Origin: Gordius sp. MW1
Lineage: Eukaryota > Nematomorpha > Gordioida > Gordea > Gordiidae
Direction: 5' to 3'
Assembly: GCA_964036665.1 (NCBI GenBank)
Contig: OZ038526.1
Location: forward strand, 15,438,001 to 15,502,000
DNA: 64,000 nt
Shown here: positions 62,401 to 64,000 of the stretch, piece by piece
Layout: every line of letters begins with the position of its first letter
Position numbering within the stretch: position 1 is the stretch's first letter
Translations under genes and position numbers: made by a program
Notes under the pieces: model-generated
The model's database searches: none
Told to the model about the DNA's origin: nothing
Seen by the model: only the letters and a program-made list of their open reading frames with translations

Positions 62401-64000
62401 TATCGCAACGTGATTGCTTAATTTTTGAAAACTGCTCTATGCGATCATAATTTCAAAGTAATAGTTTTTAGATTCTGATAAATTTTTACTTGGGATCATA
62501 GAAACCACGTCTGAAAACGACAACTTTGATCGGATGAATACGGTTCAAAGAAAAATATGTGAAAAATTTTGAGGCAAAAATATTTATTTTTTTCGATTCT
62601 ATGTGAAAGAGCATGAAAAAATATATAAAAGTAAGTCAATTTGAGAATCCTATTATCCTCGATTGACTTCCGAAAAGAGGTTTTAAGCTGCGAGAACTAT
62701 CATTTTGACAAAAGACAACGTTTTATTGTTGCGATTAGTTTGTTGTATCGCAACGTGATTGCTTAATTTTTGAAAACTGCTCTATGCGATCATGATTTCA
62801 AAGTAATAGTTTTTAGATTCTGATAAATTTTTACTTGGGATCATAGAAACCACGTCTGAAAACGACAACTTTCATCGGATGAATACGGTTCAAAGATAAA
62901 TATGTGAAAAATTGTGAGGTAAAAATATTTATTTTTTTTCGATTCTATGTGAAAGAGCATGAAAAAATATATAAAAGTAAGTCAATTTGAGAATCCTATT
63001 ATCCTCGATTGACTTCCGAAAAGAGGTTTTAAGCTGCGAGAACTATCATTTTGACAAAAGACAACGTTTTATTGTTGCGATTAGTTTGTTGTATCGCAAC
63101 GTGATTGCTTAATTTTTGAAAACTGCTCTATGCGATCATGATTTCAAAGTAATAGTTTTTAGATTCTGATAAATTTTTACTTGGGATCATAGAAACCACG
63201 TCTGAAAACGACAACTTTCATCGGATGAATACGGTTCAAAGAAAAATATGTGAAAAATTTTGAGGTAAAAATATTTATTTTTTTCAATTCTATGTGAAAG
63301 AGCATGAAAAAATATATAAAAGTAAGCCAATTTGAGAATCCTATTATCCTCGATTGACTTCCGAAAAGAGGTTTTAAGCTGCGAGAACTATCATTTTGAC
63401 AAAAGGCAACGTTTTATTGTTGCGATTAGTTTGTTGTATCGCAACGTGAGAGCTTAATTTTTGAAAACTGCTCTATGCGATCATGATTTTAAAGTAATAG
63501 TTTTTAGATTCTGATAAATTTTTACTTGGGATCATAGAAACCACATCTGAAAACGACAACTTTCATCTGATGAATACGGTTCAAAGAAAAATATGTGAAA
63601 AATTTTGAGGTAAAAATATTTATTTTTTTCGATTCTATGTGAAAGAGCATGAAAAAATATATAAAAGTAAGCCAATTTAAGAATCCTATTATCCTCGATT
63701 GATTTCCGAAAAGAGGTTTTAAGCTGCGAGAATTATCATTTTGACAAAAGACAACGTTTTATTGTTGCGATTAGTTTGTTGTATCGCACCGTGAGTGCTT
63801 AATTTTTAAAAACTGCTCTATGCGATCATGATTTCAAGGTAATAGTTTTTAGATTCTGATAAATTTTTACTTGGAATCATAGAAACCACGTCTGAAAACG
63901 ACAACTTTCATCGGATGAATACGGTTCAAAGAAAAATATGTGAAAAATTTTGAGGTAAAAATATTTATTTTTTTCGATTCTATGTGAAAGAGCATAAAAA
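59408..64000 (+). repeat. 16-monomer, 5483 bp unit, copy 2, cut by window end
   Basis: Monomer starts: 59408, 59750, 60091, 60436, 60776, 61116, 61457, 61802, 62143, 62488, 62833, 63179, 63524, 63869. All lie exactly 5483 bp after copy 1. Even private changes are retained: ATGCGAAAG at 54038/59521, TCAAGGTAAT at 58351/63834 and the CATAAAAA ending the window. One difference noticed: ATATTTAGTTTTT near 55727 versus ATATTTATTTTTT near 61210. The final monomer is truncated at 132 bp. Confidence 0.9.

Larger units (their letters stand above)
1..64000 (+). repeat. Satellite DNA array, 345 bp monomer, 186 full copies plus one partial
   Basis: Every line of the window can be placed in a single tandem repeat. 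I used the A of ACTTGGGATCATAG as monomer start and found 187 starts, from 6 to 63869, listed block by block in the entries below. Spacing is 345 bp in most cases. Indel variants give 340-346 bp, with rare 315, 336-338, 354 and 358 bp forms. All monomers face the same way and no foreign sequence interrupts them, so there is no gene-bearing interval here. A reference copy is about 31% GC with 13 CpG. Neighbouring monomers differ by a handful of substitutions and short indels, while copies several monomers apart are often nearly identical, which is the signature of higher-order repeats. Such arrays are known from eukaryotic centromeres, pericentromeres and other heterochromatin. Which of these applies is not shown by the sequence. 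Confidence 0.98.

Noticed and set aside
1-64000. CRISPR array or bacterial repeat system
   Set aside because: The units are 345 bp with no unique spacers. Variation is scattered substitutions and small indels, as in satellite DNA.
1-64000. Inverted monomers or embedded transposable elements
   Set aside because: I looked for breaks in the anchor spacing. All gaps between anchors are 315-358 bp and every monomer reads in the same direction, leaving no room for an insertion.

Overview
The whole 64 kb window is one uninterrupted, head-to-tail, AT-rich satellite DNA array. Using the recurring ACTTGGGATCATAG block (and its variants) as an anchor, I read 186 complete monomers plus one cut by the window end (last anchor 63869). 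All are on the same strand. The modal monomer length is 345 bp, with common variants of 340-346 bp and marked outliers of 315, 336-338, 354 and 358 bp. I see no protein-coding gene, rRNA, tRNA, transposable element, CRISPR array, telomeric repeat or unique sequence. The short open frames present (60-88 codons) are copies of the monomer read in chance frames.

Organism: a long array of a complex 345 bp monomer with multi-monomer higher-order repeats (HORs) is typical of eukaryotic (peri)centromeric or other heterochromatic satellite. A reference monomer has about 31% GC (106 of 345) and 13 CpG dinucleotides, more than the roughly 8 expected from composition. This suggests a genome without strong CpG-methylation decay. 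I cannot name the species or satellite family from sequence alone. A centromeric role is inference.

Layout: (1) 1-14225, a mixed domain with an 8-monomer HOR (2751 bp), a 7-monomer derivative, and the first copy of a 12-monomer, 4136 bp unit whose second, truncated copy fills 14226-17874. (2) 17915-24981, a domain of shortened monomers: one 997 bp trimer, then two tandem copies of a 9-monomer, 3036 bp unit. (3) 24982-41515, alternating blocks of 'CAATAAAA' variant monomers and blocks of a 10-monomer HOR. (4) 41516-51862, two copies of that 10-monomer, 3450 bp HOR separated by a local 4-monomer (1379 bp) duplication, together forming a 20-monomer, 6897 bp tandem duplication. (5) 51863-53924, a short transitional block. 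(6) 53925-64000, a 16-monomer, 5483 bp unit in two nearly identical tandem copies, the second running off the window.

Each monomer carries the same internal architecture: a 13 bp dyad (TTCATC-G-GATGAA), an A/T-tract segment of about 46 bp, a TATATAAAAG element, and an 8 bp inverted repeat (GTTGCGAT / ATCGCAAC) with an 11-nt loop. The notable signals are the nested HOR hierarchy, chimeric junction monomers that keep full length (in-register unequal exchange), a regional TATATAAAAG-to-TCAATAAAAG switch, and a variant monomer class recurring 15 times.
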